This document shows positions 42,942-53,346 of a stretch of DNA of 64,000 nucleotides, piece after piece. The notes below the pieces were generated by a model. It was not told the DNA's origin. It did not search any database and worked only from the letters and a program-made list of their open reading frames with translations. Every line of letters starts with the position of its first letter. Within the stretch, counting starts at the first letter, position 1. The translations under genes were made by a program, and so were the position numbers. The DNA lies in the NCBI GenBank assembly GCA_944324465.1, contig CALUWI010000008.1, forward strand, positions 1 through 64,000, read 5' to 3'. Source of the stretch: an uncultured Mucispirillum sp. Lineage in GTDB: Bacteria; Chrysiogenota; Deferribacteres; Deferribacterales; Mucispirillaceae.

Positions 42942-43991
42942 TCAAAAAAAGTCCTTTTTCTTAAAAAACCATGCAAGCATAAATGAAACTGCAAACATAG
43001 CAAATACACTTACCGCAAATCCATGTGGATATGATGTGAATGGTATTTGTTCAAAGTTCATTCCAAAAATACCACCTATAACCATTGGCGGCAGCATTAA
43101 TGTGGAAAGCATAGTAAGTATATTTATAAACTTATTAGATTTTAACTGCATTCTTGACATATTTTCATCATATACAGAGCGGATAGAGTCTTTGCAGTAT
43201 AAAATAGCTTCATTTAAATACATTGCATGTTCAAATAAGTCTTCATAGTATGGCACAATAGATACTGTATCATCGCTTGAATGCTCTATGGACAGCTTTA
43301 AAAGCTGGTTTACAACATCATAAGATGCTCTTGTATGCCTTGATAAAAAGTTTACATGCCTTTTTAATGTAAAAAGTTCAGAAGTATCACATGGGCAGGT
43401 AACATCCTGTGTCATAGTATCTTCTAAAGAATCTACTGATAAGTTAATAGAGTTTAATATCATTATGTAGTTATCTATCATAGCATCTATTAAGGCATAT
43501 AAAAGATAATCGCTTCCACGGGTATAAAAATTATTAAAATGCTTATATATCCTTTGCAGAACAATATTAAATTCATCGCAGTGATATTCTTCAAAGGTAA
43601 TTAAAAAATTTTCTTTTTGAATAAAGGAAATCTGGTTGTCCTGCATATTAGTATTATTAATGCTTAATGACCGCATAATAATAAAGTTATAGTCAAAAGT
43701 ATCATCAAATTTAGGGTTATGGTATGTTTCAAAAACATCTTCTAAAGTAAGGCTGTCAATATTAAAGGGTTTTAATGCTTCTACAACTTTGCTGCTGTCT
43801 GAAAGTCCAGTTACTCTAACCCATGTAATAGATTTATTTTTGTTATCATAGTCTATAACATCGCTTTCAATTACTTTGTCATTCATAATTTTGCAGCATG
43901 TAATATTTGTTTGAACTGGTGCTGTATCGCCTTCGTAAATGATTGTGCCAGGAGCTGCACCTTTTGATTTTAAGAAAAGTTTTTTATTCAT
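42942..43991 (-). CDS. corA: CorA family magnesium/cobalt transporter
   Basis: The 349-residue protein has the long cytoplasmic funnel domain followed by two C-terminal membrane helices. The selectivity motif GMN lies between them (IGGIFGMNFEQIP). The C-terminus is the basic KKKDFF. CorA forms a pentameric Mg2+ channel in the inner membrane. It is a single gene. Confidence 0.95.
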   Translation of the reverse strand: MNKKLFLKSKGAAPGTIIYEGDTAPVQTNITCCKIMNDKVIESDVIDYDNKNKSITWVRVTGLSDSSKVVEALKPFNIDSLTLEDVFETYHNPKFDDTFDYNFIIMRSLSINNTNMQDNQISFIQKENFLITFEEYHCDEFNIVLQRIYKHFNNFYTRGSDYLLYALIDAMIDNYIMILNSINLSVDSLEDTMTQDVTCPCDTSELFTLKRHVNFLSRHTRASYDVVNQLLKLSIEHSSDDTVSIVPYYEDLFEHAMYLNEAILYCKDSIRSVYDENMSRMQLKSNKFINILTMLSTLMLPPMVIGGIFGMNFEQIPFTSYPHGFAVSVFAMFAVSFMLAWFFKKKDFF

Positions 43992-44132
43992 ACTACTGCT
44001 CTCTTACTTTAACCATATAGATACAGGCTAAAGTGATTTAAAATGATAAAAAATTTATAAGCTGATTTACATGATGGACTAATTAATACTATTAGACCAT
44101 AAAACAGTATAAACAGGTTATCTGCTGGTTAT

Positions 44133-44324
44133 TTACTGTTTAGCTTTTGGTTTGGGGACAAAATGCATACACTGACTGCCTGAATTTTTAAATACTTCCA
44201 GTGATGGTATCATTTTAGATTTAAACCCTATAGCCTTGCATGCATAAGGTGTAGCAGGCTGCCAGGTAATCTGTAAATGTGTGCAGTCAAAACAGTTTAT
44301 TCTTTTTTGATTATTTTCTTTCAT
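44133..44324 (-). CDS. small conserved cysteine protein
   Basis: The 63-residue protein has the order CFDCTHLQITW, PYACKAIGFKSKMIPS and SGSQCMHF. The four cysteines and the GFKSK-PS pattern match a small uncharacterised family in anaerobic and microaerophilic bacteria, sometimes mislabelled uracil-DNA glycosylase. Four cysteines could bind zinc. Function is unknown. Confidence 0.8.
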   Translation of the reverse strand: MKENNQKRINCFDCTHLQITWQPATPYACKAIGFKSKMIPSLEVFKNSGSQCMHFVPKPKAKQ

Positions 44325-44435
44325 ATTAGGTATATAAAATAGTTATAGAAAAATTGCAAGCAGTGAATTTGAATAAGTCATAATAAATTTATATTTTTAA
44401 CTTATAAAATTTTTTAGATAAGATGTAAAAATATA

Positions 44436-44467
44436 AAACTCTACCGCTTTTTAAGGCAGTAGAGTTT
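44436..44467 (-). terminator. terminator of the chemoreceptor at 44484
   Basis: AAACTCTACCGC (44436-44447) and GGCAGTAGAGTTT (44455-44467) form a stem with small mismatches. On the minus strand it follows the stop and runs into TTTTATATTTTT. Confidence 0.8.
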
Positions 44468-44483
44468 ATTTTTATATTAGTTA

Positions 44484-46136
44484 TTATAATTTAAAGAAAG
44501 ATGCTTCTTCTTTTAACTGCATAGAGATAGTTTCAAGTTTTTCAACTTCTCTAACATTTTCCTGCATCATACTTTGTGTATTAGATGACATATCAGCCAT
44601 TTCAGCTAAATATGCTTCAATAGTATTAATACCATTTTCCTGTTCAGTAGATGATGTGCTTACATCTTGAGCCATAGCAAGGGAACCTTGAGCCTGTTTT
44701 TGAATCTCATTTAATATTTCACTTGTAATGCCTGCAAGTTCTAAACCTTTTTCTACCTGTGGCAGAGTCTGCTCCATAGCTGCTACTGTTACTTCAATTT
44801 CTTTTTGAATTTCAGTAATCATATTAGTTATTTGAGCAGTAGTATCGCCAGTTCTTTCTGCAAGTTTTCTAACCTCATCTGCAACAACTGCAAAGCCTCT
44901 GCCGTGTTCACCAGCTCTGGCTGCTTCAATTGCAGCATTTAATGCAAGCAGGTTAGTCTGGTCTGCAACTTCAGCAATTAAGCCTGCACTGCCGCTGATT
45001 TCTGTTGATTTATCTTTAAGAGTTTTAATTTTTTCAGCAGTTTCAAGTACTGTAGAGCTTACTTTATTAATAGCTTCTGTAGTATTATTCATAGCTTCGT
45101 TTCCTTTTTTAGAAAGCTCTAAGGTTTTTTCAGAATTCTGCTCTGTCTGTCTTGCAATTTCAGCAATTTTTGCTGTGCCTGCACTGATTATTTTTATCTG
45201 GTCAACACTTCGCATAGATGCAGCATGCTGTTCTTCTGCTGCATGCTGTGCCTGGTTAGAAGAATCTGCCACAACATGTGTACTTCTGCCTAATTCTTCT
45301 GCTGAATGCTGGATATTTTTAATAACATTTCTTAAGTGGCCCTGCATAAATACAATGTGTGAAAGCATACTGTCTGTATTTTTCTGGTTAGTTTTAATTT
45401 CATGGGATAAATCACCCTGAGAAATAGCATTAAAGCTTTTAGAAGCATCCTGCGGGTCGCCGCCTAAAAGTTTAACAAGGTATCTGATAATGAAAAATGC
45501 AATAGAAAAGCCAAGCACTAAAGCTATGATTGAGTTTAATATCATCATAAGTTTAAAGTTAGCTGTACTTGCTGTAACAACAGGTGTAACAGCTTGATTT
45601 TTTGCTTCTTCTAAATTAATAAATTCGTTTATAAATTTTAACCAGTCTACAAATAATGGGCGAACTTTATTTAATTTCTCCATCATTTCTACATTATTCC
45701 CAGCTTTTTTATCGGCAATTATTCCTTGAATTAAGGGCATAGCTGCTATTTCAGTATTATTTATTTTATCTAAAATAGCTTTTTCTTCGTCTGTAAGCAT
45801 ATTTTTATTAACAAAATTTTCCATCATGCGATTTTTTGCATCTATATAAAACTGCTCTTCAAAGCGTATTTCTTCAAGATATTTGTCTAAATCCTGCTGA
45901 TTATTTGCAAGCACCACATCTCTAATAGATATTGAGCGGTTATGCACTGAACCTCTGTAATCTATTGTTACCCTTTGTTTTGCTGAATTAACATTGTTAA
46001 TTTCAGATAAGTTTCTATCAATAAAGCTGATTCTGTTTATTGAAAGAATTGATATACCTAATATAATTAAAACAAGTACAGCATAACCTGCACCAATTAT
46101 GGTAAATATGCTGATTTGCCGTTTTTCATTATTCAT
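44484..46136 (-). CDS. methyl-accepting chemotaxis protein with 4HB sensor
   Basis: The 550-residue protein has a first membrane helix (about 13-33), a four-helix-bundle periplasmic sensor with NRISIRDVV-like sequence, a second helix (about 190-215), a HAMP domain and the long cytoplasmic coiled coil. The conserved hairpin tip is [20 protein letters not shown], preceded by [15 protein letters not shown]. The tip interacts with CheA and CheW. The ligand is not predictable. No che genes are adjacent. Confidence 0.93.
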   Translation of the reverse strand: MNNEKRQISIFTIIGAGYAVLVLIILGISILSINRISFIDRNLSEINNVNSAKQRVTIDYRGSVHNRSISIRDVVLANNQQDLDKYLEEIRFEEQFYIDAKNRMMENFVNKNMLTDEEKAILDKINNTEIAAMPLIQGIIADKKAGNNVEMMEKLNKVRPLFVDWLKFINEFINLEEAKNQAVTPVVTASTANFKLMMILNSIIALVLGFSIAFFIIRYLVKLLGGDPQDASKSFNAISQGDLSHEIKTNQKNTDSMLSHIVFMQGHLRNVIKNIQHSAEELGRSTHVVADSSNQAQHAAEEQHAASMRSVDQIKIISAGTAKIAEIARQTEQNSEKTLELSKKGNEAMNNTTEAINKVSSTVLETAEKIKTLKDKSTEISGSAGLIAEVADQTNLLALNAAIEAARAGEHGRGFAVVADEVRKLAERTGDTTAQITNMITEIQKEIEVTVAAMEQTLPQVEKGLELAGITSEILNEIQKQAQGSLAMAQDVSTSSTEQENGINTIEAYLAEMADMSSNTQSMMQENVREVEKLETISMQLKEEASFFKL

Positions 46137-46381
46137 AGACTGCTCCCAAATATTGATTTATTACTATTAAAATAAGTAAAGCAAATGAAGGCACACTGAT
46201 TACTTAAAAAAACAGTAATAATTACTATTTATTTCATTTATATATATAAGTCAAGGCAAAATATATTTATATAATATAATAAAATACTTTTCTTATGTAA
46301 AAAAATAATGTATATATAAAATAATAGATTAAAGTTTTTAGATAAGCAAACATAATATACAAACTTATATAAGGATTATAA

Positions 46382-47413
46382 ATGAGCAGTATTAAAAGGA
46401 TTTCTTTTCAAGAAGGTGTTGATTTATACAATAATGCAGATATTTTAGAGCTTGGCAGAATGGCTGATGATATCCGCAAAGAAAAACACCCAGAAAATAT
46501 TGTAACATTTGTTATAGACAGAAATATTAACTATACTAACATATGCACATGTAAATGTAAATTCTGTGCCTTTTATAAAAATGAAGGTGAGGAAGGCGGA
46601 TATGTTATTTCAAAAGAGGAGCTTGCTCAGAAAATTCAAGAAACACTTGATTTAGGCGGCTCACAGATTTTACTGCAGGGCGGTCTTCATCCTGAATATA
46701 AAATTGATTTTTATGAAGATATGCTGAAATATATGAAAACTTTTCCAGTGTGGCTGCATGCCTTTTCGCCGCCTGAAATACATCATATTGCAAAAATGAG
46801 CGGCTTAACTATTGCAGAAACAATAAAAAGGCTTGTAGCTGCAGGGCTTGACTCTATCCCGGGCGGCGGTGCTGAAATATTAGATGATGAAGCAAGAAAA
46901 AATGTAAGTCCTAATAAAATTAATTCTGCCTCTTGGCTTTCTGTTATGGAGGAAGCTCATAAACAGGGGCTTAAAACTACAGCTACAATGATGTTCCGTA
47001 AAAAAGATGCAGCAGAGATAATTGTTGGTCATTTTGATAAAATTCGTTCATTACAAGATAAAACAGGTGGATTTACTGCTTTTATCCCTTGGCCGTTTCA
47101 GCCGGGTAACAGCGAGTTAGATGATGAAGCTGTTACTGCTGTGGAATATTTGCGAGTGCTTGCTCTTGCAAGAATTTACCTGGATAATATACCAAATATA
47201 CAAGTTTCATGGGTAACTCAGGGAGCAAAGGTTGCACAGATTGGTTTATTTTTTGGCGGCAACGACTTTGGCAGTGTTATGATAGAAGAAAATGTTGTCC
47301 GTGCAGCAGGTGCTAATTTTCGCCTTAAAACTGAGGAAATTAAACATATTATTAAAACAGCAGGTTTTACACCTAAAGTTCGTAATATGCAGTATGATAT
47401 TATAGGCGACTAA
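46382..47413 (+). CDS. mqnC: cyclic dehypoxanthine futalosine synthase
   Basis: MqnC is a radical-SAM enzyme of the futalosine menaquinone pathway. The 343-residue protein has the CX3CX2C cluster motif in NICTCKCKFCAFYK and SQILLQGGLHPEYKI. DSIPGGGAEIL, typical of MqnC, follows. MqnE and the CofH/CofG relatives share the fold but SIPGGGAEIL and IPWPFQPGN favour MqnC. It implies menaquinone made without chorismate-to-o-succinylbenzoate enzymes. Other mqn genes are elsewhere. Confidence 0.9.
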   Translation: MSSIKRISFQEGVDLYNNADILELGRMADDIRKEKHPENIVTFVIDRNINYTNICTCKCKFCAFYKNEGEEGGYVISKEELAQKIQETLDLGGSQILLQGGLHPEYKIDFYEDMLKYMKTFPVWLHAFSPPEIHHIAKMSGLTIAETIKRLVAAGLDSIPGGGAEILDDEARKNVSPNKINSASWLSVMEEAHKQGLKTTATMMFRKKDAAEIIVGHFDKIRSLQDKTGGFTAFIPWPFQPGNSELDDEAVTAVEYLRVLALARIYLDNIPNIQVSWVTQGAKVAQIGLFFGGNDFGSVMIEENVVRAAGANFRLKTEEIKHIIKTAGFTPKVRNMQYDIIGD

Positions 47414-47446
47414 TTATAAATTAAATTTTTTATATGGAAGTGTCAC

Positions 47447-48571
47447 TTGAAAGGGCCGTTATTAAATGTATTAATTAAAATTTCTGCAGAAATCAACTCT
47501 ACTATGGAGCTTGATACTCTGCTGCCTGATATTGTAAAAATCACGGGCGATTATTTAAAAGTCCGCAACGCTTCCATTATGCTTATTGACTGGGATACTC
47601 TTACAATAAACTGTTATACAGGCTGTTCGCCGCACCATAACTCATTATCTGTTAAGCAGGGTATTATAGGTGATGTGGCAGGCACTGGTACAGAATATAT
47701 TGTTAATAAAAAATCATCTTCATCATCAAGTAAATCTTTCCTTGCTCTGCCATTGAAAGCAGGCAGTAAAATATTAGGTGTCTTTAACTTAACTGATAAA
47801 GATGAAGACTACTTTAATGATGATGATGTTTCAATAGCAAGATATATTGCTTCTCAGTGTGCTTTAGCAATAGAAAGGCACAATATTTATAATAAAATGA
47901 GAGCCAATGAGAACCTGCAGGCTATAGGTCTTTTAAAATCTTCTGTTGCTCATGATATATCAAATCTTTTAGCGATTGCAGATGTTTATCTTGGACTTAT
48001 GGAAGATGAAGTTGATAAATCATCTGCAATGTATGAATATGTAAAAGCAGTAAAAAGCGAAATGAAACGCATAAGCATACTTGCAACAGATATGCTTGAT
48101 TTATCAAAAGATAAGCTTGTCGTCCATAAAACTAAATTTAAAATAAGCGAACTTGTTAATGAATTAAAACTATACAGTGAAGCATTTTCTAAAAACTCTA
48201 ATGCAAAAGTGGAGTTTCATATAAAATGCGATGATGAGATAGTAGCCGATAAAAACAGGCTTTTCAGAGTATTTTTTAATCTGCTTAATAATGCAGGTGA
48301 TGCAGTAAAAGAAAACGGCAGAATTATTTTTGCTGTTAAAAAAACAGGCAAAGATATTACTTTCTTAGTAGCAGATAATGGTAAAGGCATACGAAAAGAA
48401 GATATTGGCAAACTTTTTCAGCCATTTTTTACATCAGGCAAAATCAAAGGCACAGGGCTTGGTCTTGCGGTAGTTCATGATATTATAGAAGCCCATTCAG
48501 GCAGTATTCGTGTTCGTTCTACATTAGGCTCTTATACATGTTTTCTTATAAGGATACCAAAAGATGGATAG
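47447..48571 (+). CDS. GAF-domain sensor histidine kinase
   Basis: The 374-residue soluble kinase starts with TTG at 47447 (GGAAG six bases upstream). A GAF domain covers about residues 5-150. The dimerisation helix carries the phospho-acceptor histidine in SVAHDISNLLAI, and the ATPase domain has the N-box NLLNNAGDAVKE, DNGKGIRKEDIGKLF and GTGLGLAVVHDI. No membrane span is present, so it senses a cytoplasmic signal. It overlaps fapA by eight bases, suggesting a shared regulatory or flagellar role. Confidence 0.92.
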   Translation: MKGPLLNVLIKISAEINSTMELDTLLPDIVKITGDYLKVRNASIMLIDWDTLTINCYTGCSPHHNSLSVKQGIIGDVAGTGTEYIVNKKSSSSSSKSFLALPLKAGSKILGVFNLTDKDEDYFNDDDVSIARYIASQCALAIERHNIYNKMRANENLQAIGLLKSSVAHDISNLLAIADVYLGLMEDEVDKSSAMYEYVKAVKSEMKRISILATDMLDLSKDKLVVHKTKFKISELVNELKLYSEAFSKNSNAKVEFHIKCDDEIVADKNRLFRVFFNLLNNAGDAVKENGRIIFAVKKTGKDITFLVADNGKGIRKEDIGKLFQPFFTSGKIKGTGLGLAVVHDIIEAHSGSIRVRSTLGSYTCFLIRIPKDG

Positions 48572-50102
48572 AATAACAGTCAGGGCAGAAAGACCACAGG
48601 AAAGAGCAAAAGATATATGCAATAAAATATATAACCTGCGTGCAGGTGAATATGAAATAGAGGGCGGCACAGAAGACAGGGCCACAGTAATATTTAAGTG
48701 TGCAGATAAATCTTGTAATTCAAAAGTATTCTTAACAACAGATGAAGGTGCATTTACTGGATTTCTTTTTATGTATCCCGCATTAAATGAAGGCACAACT
48801 CATACTTTAGAAGAAATCCTTGATTATTTAGCTGCAGAAGAAATAGAAAATATCGATAAAAACCAGATAAGCAGCCTTTTCCACAGGTTTGCAGATGGGG
48901 AAGTTATTGAAAATGAAATCATAGCAGAGGGCATACGGCCTACAGCGGGAAAAGATGCAGAAATAACTCTCCATTTTGGTACAGCCGATAAAAAACCAAA
49001 AATTAAAGACGGTAAGGTGGACTTTAAAAACCTTGATAATATAGTAATGGTTGAAAAAGGCGATGTACTTATTACTAAAAAACCAGCAATACAGGGCAGC
49101 CGTGGCAGAAATATTAAAGGGGAGGAAGTTACTCCAACACCTGCAAAAGATATTGTGATACTTCCAGGTGATGGTGCAACTGTTAATGAAGCAGGCACAA
49201 TATTTTCTGCTACTACAGATGGATATGTAGATTTTGGTAACAAGCGTCTTGGTGTGTATCCTGTTTATATGGTAAAAGGTAATGTGGACTACTCTACAGG
49301 TAATATCCGTTTTAATGGGTCTGTCCATGTAAAAGGCGATGTTCTTTCTGGCTTTAAGATAGAAGCTGATAAGCATATATTAGTTGACGGCATTTGTCAG
49401 GACTGTGAAATTATTGCAAAAGGCAATGTTATTTTAAGAACTGGTATAAAATGTACAGGTTCAGGGCTTGTAAGAGCTGGCGGAACTGCTGTAATTGGAT
49501 ATGCTGAAAAAGCAAAGGTATATGCAAGGGAAAGTATAGAAATAAGAAAATATGCTTTTAACTGTGAGCTTTTTGCAGGCACTAAAATAGATGCAATGAA
49601 TGGGGACGGCATTATTGCAGGCGGCTTAATCAGAGCATTTCAGGATATTTCTGTTAAACAGCTTGGCACAAATGGCAACTCTAAATTTAATGTAATTATT
49701 GGAATGAAATATTATATAGAATTTGAGCTTGAAAAATTACGCAGAGAAAAAGCACGGATTGCAGAAACTATTGAAAGAGTAGATACTGCACTTTCAAGGT
49801 TTAATCTAAGCAGACCAAAAGTTGCAAATCACCCTAAAATTATTAAAATGCTTGAAGTTAAGTCATCTTTAGGTGAGCTGCTTACAGAACTTGATAAAAG
49901 AGAAGCTAAACTTATAGAAGAAAATAAGGCAAAATCCCCTAGAATGAAAGTAAAAAATAAAGTATTTGAAGGGGTAACAGTTATGTTTTATAATGTTGGT
50001 GCAGTGGTAAAAGAGCCTATGGAAAATATGGTATTTTACTACGATGAAAAATATGGCGAAGTTGCCTGGATAAGCCTTAAAAATGCCAACGCACTTGATT
50101 AA
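48564..50102 (+). CDS. fapA: FapA/DUF342 family polar flagellar-associated protein
   Basis: The 512-residue protein has the DUF342 (FapA) beta-helix region with repeated Gly-rich turns (GNVDYSTGNIRFNGSVHVKGDV, broken across repeats), following an N-terminal domain. A coiled coil covers about residues 385-455 (LEKLRREKARIAETIERVDT region). FapA-type proteins help place or assemble polar flagella in vibrios and relatives, but DUF342 proteins are widespread and that role is inferred. It is translationally coupled to the upstream kinase. Confidence 0.85.
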   Translation: MDRITVRAERPQERAKDICNKIYNLRAGEYEIEGGTEDRATVIFKCADKSCNSKVFLTTDEGAFTGFLFMYPALNEGTTHTLEEILDYLAAEEIENIDKNQISSLFHRFADGEVIENEIIAEGIRPTAGKDAEITLHFGTADKKPKIKDGKVDFKNLDNIVMVEKGDVLITKKPAIQGSRGRNIKGEEVTPTPAKDIVILPGDGATVNEAGTIFSATTDGYVDFGNKRLGVYPVYMVKGNVDYSTGNIRFNGSVHVKGDVLSGFKIEADKHILVDGICQDCEIIAKGNVILRTGIKCTGSGLVRAGGTAVIGYAEKAKVYARESIEIRKYAFNCELFAGTKIDAMNGDGIIAGGLIRAFQDISVKQLGTNGNSKFNVIIGMKYYIEFELEKLRREKARIAETIERVDTALSRFNLSRPKVANHPKIIKMLEVKSSLGELLTELDKREAKLIEENKAKSPRMKVKNKVFEGVTVMFYNVGAVVKEPMENMVFYYDEKYGEVAWISLKNANALD

Positions 50103-50145
50103 TATATAAAAGGAGTAATAAAAGCATTTCTGCTTTTACAATAAA

Positions 50146-52953
50146 ATGAAAAATAATATAATTATCCGCGGTGCAAGACAGCACAATCTTAAAAATATTG
50201 ATTTAGACATACCAAAAAATTCTCTTGTTGTAATAACCGGAGTCAGCGGCTCTGGTAAATCTACACTTGCTTTTGATACTTTATATGCAGAAGGTCAGAG
50301 AAGATATGTGGAAAGCCTTTCTTCTTATGCAAGGCAGTTTTTAGAACTTATGGAAAAACCTGATGTGGATTTAATAGAATATTTATCTCCAGCTATCAGC
50401 ATAGAGCAGAAATCTATAAGTAAAAACCCACGGTCAACAGTTGGAACTATTACAGAAATATATGACTATATGCGTCTTTTATTTGCAAGGGTTGGTGATG
50501 TATTCTGCCCAAGCTGTAATAAAAAAATACAGTCATACACTGTGCAGAAAATAGTTGATAATGTATTAGCTTATGGAGAAGGGGCAAGAATAGAAATACT
50601 TGCACCTGTTATCAGAGGTAAAAAAGGCGAATTTAAAAAATATTTTAAAGATATGCTTAAAAATGGATTTGTACGAGCTTATCTTGACGGTGAAAGTGTC
50701 CGCCTTGAAGATGATATAGAGATAGATAAAAATATAAAACACGATGTATCTATATCTGTAGACAGGATAGTTATAAAAGATGATATTGCAAGAAGATTAA
50801 CTGATTCTATAGAGATAGCTTTAAGAAATGCAGACGGCTTGGTGGAAATATTATGCAACGGCGAAAAAACACTTTACAGCGAAAAATTTGCATGTATTGA
50901 CTGCGGTATAAGTATTGCAGAAGTAGAGCCTAGAATATTTTCTTTTAACAACCCATTTGGAGCATGCCCAGTATGCGAAGGTATTGGCGAACGCTCAGTA
51001 TTTGATGAAGATGCAGTTATTCCAGATAAATCAAAAAGCATAAGAGAAGGTGCTGTAAAAGTATGGGAGCAGTATGATAACTTCCATTTTTATAATATAT
51101 TAAATGCACTTTCAGCAAAATATGATATAGATTTAAACAGTCCATGGCAGAAACTTTCTCAAAAACATAAGGAAATTATCCTTCATGGAGTAGAAGAACC
51201 TTTAGAGCTTTTTACATTTAAAGGTGATAAGAAAGTTTTTTATGAAAAACAGTTCCATGGTGTTTTTGGTGAGCTGCAGCAGATGCTTTCATCTGGCATT
51301 ATCAGTGAAATAGAAACAGCTAAAAAATATATGACTTTTAGACCATGTGAAGAATGTAATGGTACAAGGCTTAAAAAAGAAAGCCTTTCTGTCAGGATTA
51401 ATGGTCTTAATATTGCAGAAGTTTCTAAATTTAACATTAAGCAGGCAATAGATTTCTTTTCCAGTTTAGAGTTTGAAGGCTTTAAAAAAGAAGTGGCAGA
51501 TAAAATTATTAGAGAAATATTAAGGCGTCTTAATTTTCTTAATGATGTAGGCATAGATTATATTACAATGGACAGGAAAGCATCCACCTTATCAGGCGGT
51601 GAAGCTCAGAGGATAAGGCTTGCAACACAGATTGGTTCAGGGCTTACAGGTGTGCTTTATGTATTAGATGAGCCATCTATCGGTCTGCATCAAAGAGATA
51701 ATGATATGCTTATTGCTACTCTTAAAAACTTACGGGATATAGGCAACAGTGTAATAGTTGTTGAACATGATGAAGATACCATTATGCAGTGCGACCAGAT
51801 TATAGATATGGGAGTAGGTGCAGGCAGAAAAGGCGGCGAAGTAGTATTTCAGGGCACACCAAAAGAGTTACTTCATTCAGAAAAGTCGTTAACAGGCGGC
51901 TATCTTTCAGGCAGACTTAATATTGAAGTGCCAAAAGAAAGGCTGAAAGCTGATAAAAATAAAATGATTTCCATAAAAGGTGCTCGTGAGCATAACTTAA
52001 AAAATATAAATGTAGATATTCCACTTGGCTTGATTACATGTGTTACTGGAGTAAGCGGCTCTGGCAAGTCTACATTAATATTAAATATATTATATCCTGA
52101 GCTTATGAGACAGCTTTACGGCTCTACATATAAAGCAGGGGAGCATAAATCTGTAACTGGTGTATCTAATATTGATAAAGTTATAGATATAGACCAGTCA
52201 CCAATAGGAAGAACCCCTAGAAGCAACCCTGTTACTTACACAGATATATTTAAGGATATAAGGGAGCTTTTTGCTGTTACTCCAGAAGCTAAAAGGCGGG
52301 GATATAATGCAGGCAGGTTCAGCTTTAATAAAAAAGGCGGCAGATGTGAAACATGTCAGGGTGAAGGATATATTGAAATAGAAATGCATTTTCTGCCAGA
52401 TATGTTTGTAAAATGCGATGCCTGCAACGGCTCAAGATATAACAGAGATACATTAGATATTACATATAAAGGTAAAAATATTGCAGAATGTCTTGATATG
52501 ACAGTTAATCAGTCAGTAGAATTTTTTGATAATATTCCAAAACTGAAAGCAAAACTGGAAGTATTAAGAGATGTCGGTTTAGGCTATATTAAACTTGGCC
52601 AGCCTGCTACTACCTTATCAGGCGGTGAAGCTCAAAGGGTAAAACTTGCAAAAGAGTTAATGAAACGCTCTACAGGCAAAACATTATATCTTTTTGATGA
52701 GCCAACTACAGGTCTGCATTTTGATGATATTAATAAACTTATTAAAATATTCCAAAGACTGCGTGATAACGGCAATAGTATTGTAATTATTGAGCATAAC
52801 TTAGATGTAATAAAATGTGCTGATTATATAATAGATTTAGGTCCAGAAGGTGGTGACGGCGGCGGAGAAATAGTATTTGCCGGCACACCGGAAGACTGTG
52901 TAAAATGCGAAAAATCATATACTGGTAAATATCTTAAAAGCAAGCTGAAATAA
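50146..52953 (+). CDS. uvrA: excinuclease ABC subunit A
   Basis: UvrA recognises damaged DNA in nucleotide excision repair. The 935-residue protein has two ABC modules: Walker A GVSGSGKSTLAFDTLYAEG and GVSGSGKSTLILNIL, two LSGGEAQR signatures, and zinc-finger cysteines CPSC, CIDC..CPVC and CETC..CDAC. Length is standard. A palindromic MITE has inserted right after its stop, and the stop codon lies inside the duplicated target. Confidence 0.97.
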   Translation: MKNNIIIRGARQHNLKNIDLDIPKNSLVVITGVSGSGKSTLAFDTLYAEGQRRYVESLSSYARQFLELMEKPDVDLIEYLSPAISIEQKSISKNPRSTVGTITEIYDYMRLLFARVGDVFCPSCNKKIQSYTVQKIVDNVLAYGEGARIEILAPVIRGKKGEFKKYFKDMLKNGFVRAYLDGESVRLEDDIEIDKNIKHDVSISVDRIVIKDDIARRLTDSIEIALRNADGLVEILCNGEKTLYSEKFACIDCGISIAEVEPRIFSFNNPFGACPVCEGIGERSVFDEDAVIPDKSKSIREGAVKVWEQYDNFHFYNILNALSAKYDIDLNSPWQKLSQKHKEIILHGVEEPLELFTFKGDKKVFYEKQFHGVFGELQQMLSSGIISEIETAKKYMTFRPCEECNGTRLKKESLSVRINGLNIAEVSKFNIKQAIDFFSSLEFEGFKKEVADKIIREILRRLNFLNDVGIDYITMDRKASTLSGGEAQRIRLATQIGSGLTGVLYVLDEPSIGLHQRDNDMLIATLKNLRDIGNSVIVVEHDEDTIMQCDQIIDMGVGAGRKGGEVVFQGTPKELLHSEKSLTGGYLSGRLNIEVPKERLKADKNKMISIKGAREHNLKNINVDIPLGLITCVTGVSGSGKSTLILNILYPELMRQLYGSTYKAGEHKSVTGVSNIDKVIDIDQSPIGRTPRSNPVTYTDIFKDIRELFAVTPEAKRRGYNAGRFSFNKKGGRCETCQGEGYIEIEMHFLPDMFVKCDACNGSRYNRDTLDITYKGKNIAECLDMTVNQSVEFFDNIPKLKAKLEVLRDVGLGYIKLGQPATTLSGGEAQRVKLAKELMKRSTGKTLYLFDEPTTGLHFDDINKLIKIFQRLRDNGNSIVIIEHNLDVIKCADYIIDLGPEGGDGGGEIVFAGTPEDCVKCEKSYTGKYLKSKLK

Positions 52954-52954
52954 A

Positions 52955-53300
52955 CTGGTTCACTCCATATTTTTGGAAAGATATTTAATAAATGTATAAT
53001 AAAGGTAAAATGGATAAGAAATTAAAAAATATCCTTTAAGCTTAATATATTATATGTTCCTATTTCTGCTTTTAAGAGATGCTCCAAGTTATTTCATTAT
53101 TTTTGCGACTTAATTGTGAATGATTATGCAATTCTCCAGCATAAGGAATGAAATAACAAAAATTTTGCTTTATGAGATTTGCGGCAGTAGTGATAGTGTG
53201 ATATATTATACAAATATATACTATAAAAAAATATAAAACATCAATTTTATTGTAAAATAATTGCTTTTTATTACAGTTTAAAAAATGTGGGTAATGCAAG
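52955..53300. mobile_element. degenerate copy of the palindromic MITE family, abutting uvrA
   Basis: The left end CTGGTTCACTCCATATTTT and the complement of the right end resemble the ends of the 30.3-kb copy. GAAATAAA occurs just outside both ends (52947-52954 and 53301-53308), an 8-bp target duplication. The interior shares blocks with the other copies, such as GCGACTTAATTGT, AATAACAAAAA and TATGAGATTTGCGGC. It lies one base past the uvrA stop and 46 bases before flhB. Confidence 0.7.
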
Positions 53301-53346
53301 AAATAAAGCCTGTGAATAGAAGTGTATATTTAAGGTGTAGGTAGAT

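Noticed and set aside
48824-49376. Long minus-strand frames opposite fapA
   Set aside because: They are mirror frames of a well-supported gene, with no ribosome-binding site or protein-like composition. The same reasoning was applied to the other frames opposite real genes.
53072-53299. 75-codon minus-strand frame between uvrA and flhB
   Set aside because: It lies inside the degenerate MITE copy, is not conserved in the other copies, and has no ribosome-binding site.
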